From assembly GCF_001949145.1 (NCBI RefSeq), contig NW_019091380.1:3208901-3271228 (forward strand): a DNA stretch of 62,328 bases. The letters are read 5' to 3'. This document shows, in pieces, positions 62,123-62,328 of this stretch. Each line of letters opens with the position of its first letter. Position 1 is the stretch's first letter. The translations under genes and the position numbers were made by a program. Source of the DNA: Acanthaster planci (taxonomy: Eukaryota > Echinodermata > Asteroidea > Valvatida > Acanthasteridae). The notes under the pieces were generated by a model. The model was not told where the DNA came from. It worked only from the letters and a program-made list of their open reading frames with translations, and searched no databases.

Positions 62123-62328
62123 TGTGACTGGTCTTGTGACTAGTCTTGTGGCAGGTTTTGTGACTGGTCTTGCGAATGGTCTTGTGACTGGTCCTGTGAC
62201 TGGTCTTGCGACTGGTCTTGTGACTGGTCTTGTGACTGGTCTTGTGACTAGTCTTGTGGCAGTTTTTGTGACTGGTCTTGCGACTGGTCTTGTGACTGGT
62301 CTTGTGACTGGTCTTGTGACTGGTCTTG
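62123..62328. repeat. 12-bp minisatellite with 9-unit higher-order period
   Basis: The unit GTGACTGGTCTT repeats to the window edge. The variant pair ACTAGTCTTGTGGCAG recurs at 62139 and 62247, 108 bases apart, i.e. exactly nine units, which shows duplication of blocks rather than single units. It is in MAD1 intron 4 and continues out of the window. Confidence 0.95.

Overview
The window is animal nuclear DNA. Genes are split by GT-AG introns, there is one assembly gap (40795-41277) and one isolated N (19885), and the spacers are packed with short inverted-repeat elements, tRNA-derived SINEs, minisatellites and the frequent word tacatgtac. A large intronless Toll-like receptor of the single-cysteine-cluster (vertebrate-like) type, together with clear orthologues of human housekeeping genes, points to a marine invertebrate deuterostome. 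Echinoderm, hemichordate or cephalochordate are all possible; I cannot name the species. The six-frame translations accept non-ATG starts, so I reassigned starts by hand.

Layout, left to right. (1) 430-532 (-): first exon of a small secreted-protein gene, possibly ependymin-related, with a TATA box at 651-658; the gene runs off the left edge. (2) 5727-8351 (-): a complete TLR coding sequence of 874 aa in one exon, with a good splice acceptor in its 5'UTR at 8434-8435, so a further 5' exon should lie upstream. (3) 14226-29217 (-): a complete U2AF2 (U2AF65) gene, 12 coding exons whose phases all join, 459 aa. (4) 34258 or 34510-40304 (+): CANT1, the calcium-activated nucleotidase, three coding exons, 405 aa from the conserved start or 489 aa from an upstream ATG. 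(5) 45293-54781 (-): NDUFA6 of respiratory complex I, three exons, 125 aa, complete. (6) 57665-61754 and beyond (+): the first four coding exons of a coiled-coil gene that best fits MAD1 (MAD1L1), running off the right edge.

The genes do not form a functional cluster: they are an innate immune receptor, a splicing factor, a Golgi/ER nucleotidase, a complex I subunit and a spindle checkpoint protein. U2AF2/CANT1 and NDUFA6/MAD1 are divergent (head-to-head) pairs.

The most unusual material is non-coding. There are two inverted copies of a very CpG-rich repeat next to the U2AF2 5' end, and a foldback element built of palindromes inside palindromes about 135 bp upstream of NDUFA6. There is a MITE inserted into another MITE, and two piggyBac-type TTAA MITEs in U2AF2 introns. 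Two MITE families carry a perfect CRE palindrome, and a frameshifted Ty3/gypsy integrase lies just upstream of MAD1 exon 1. I found no prokaryotic operon, CRISPR array or intact tRNA/rRNA gene, and nothing I can defend as a wholly new biological system.
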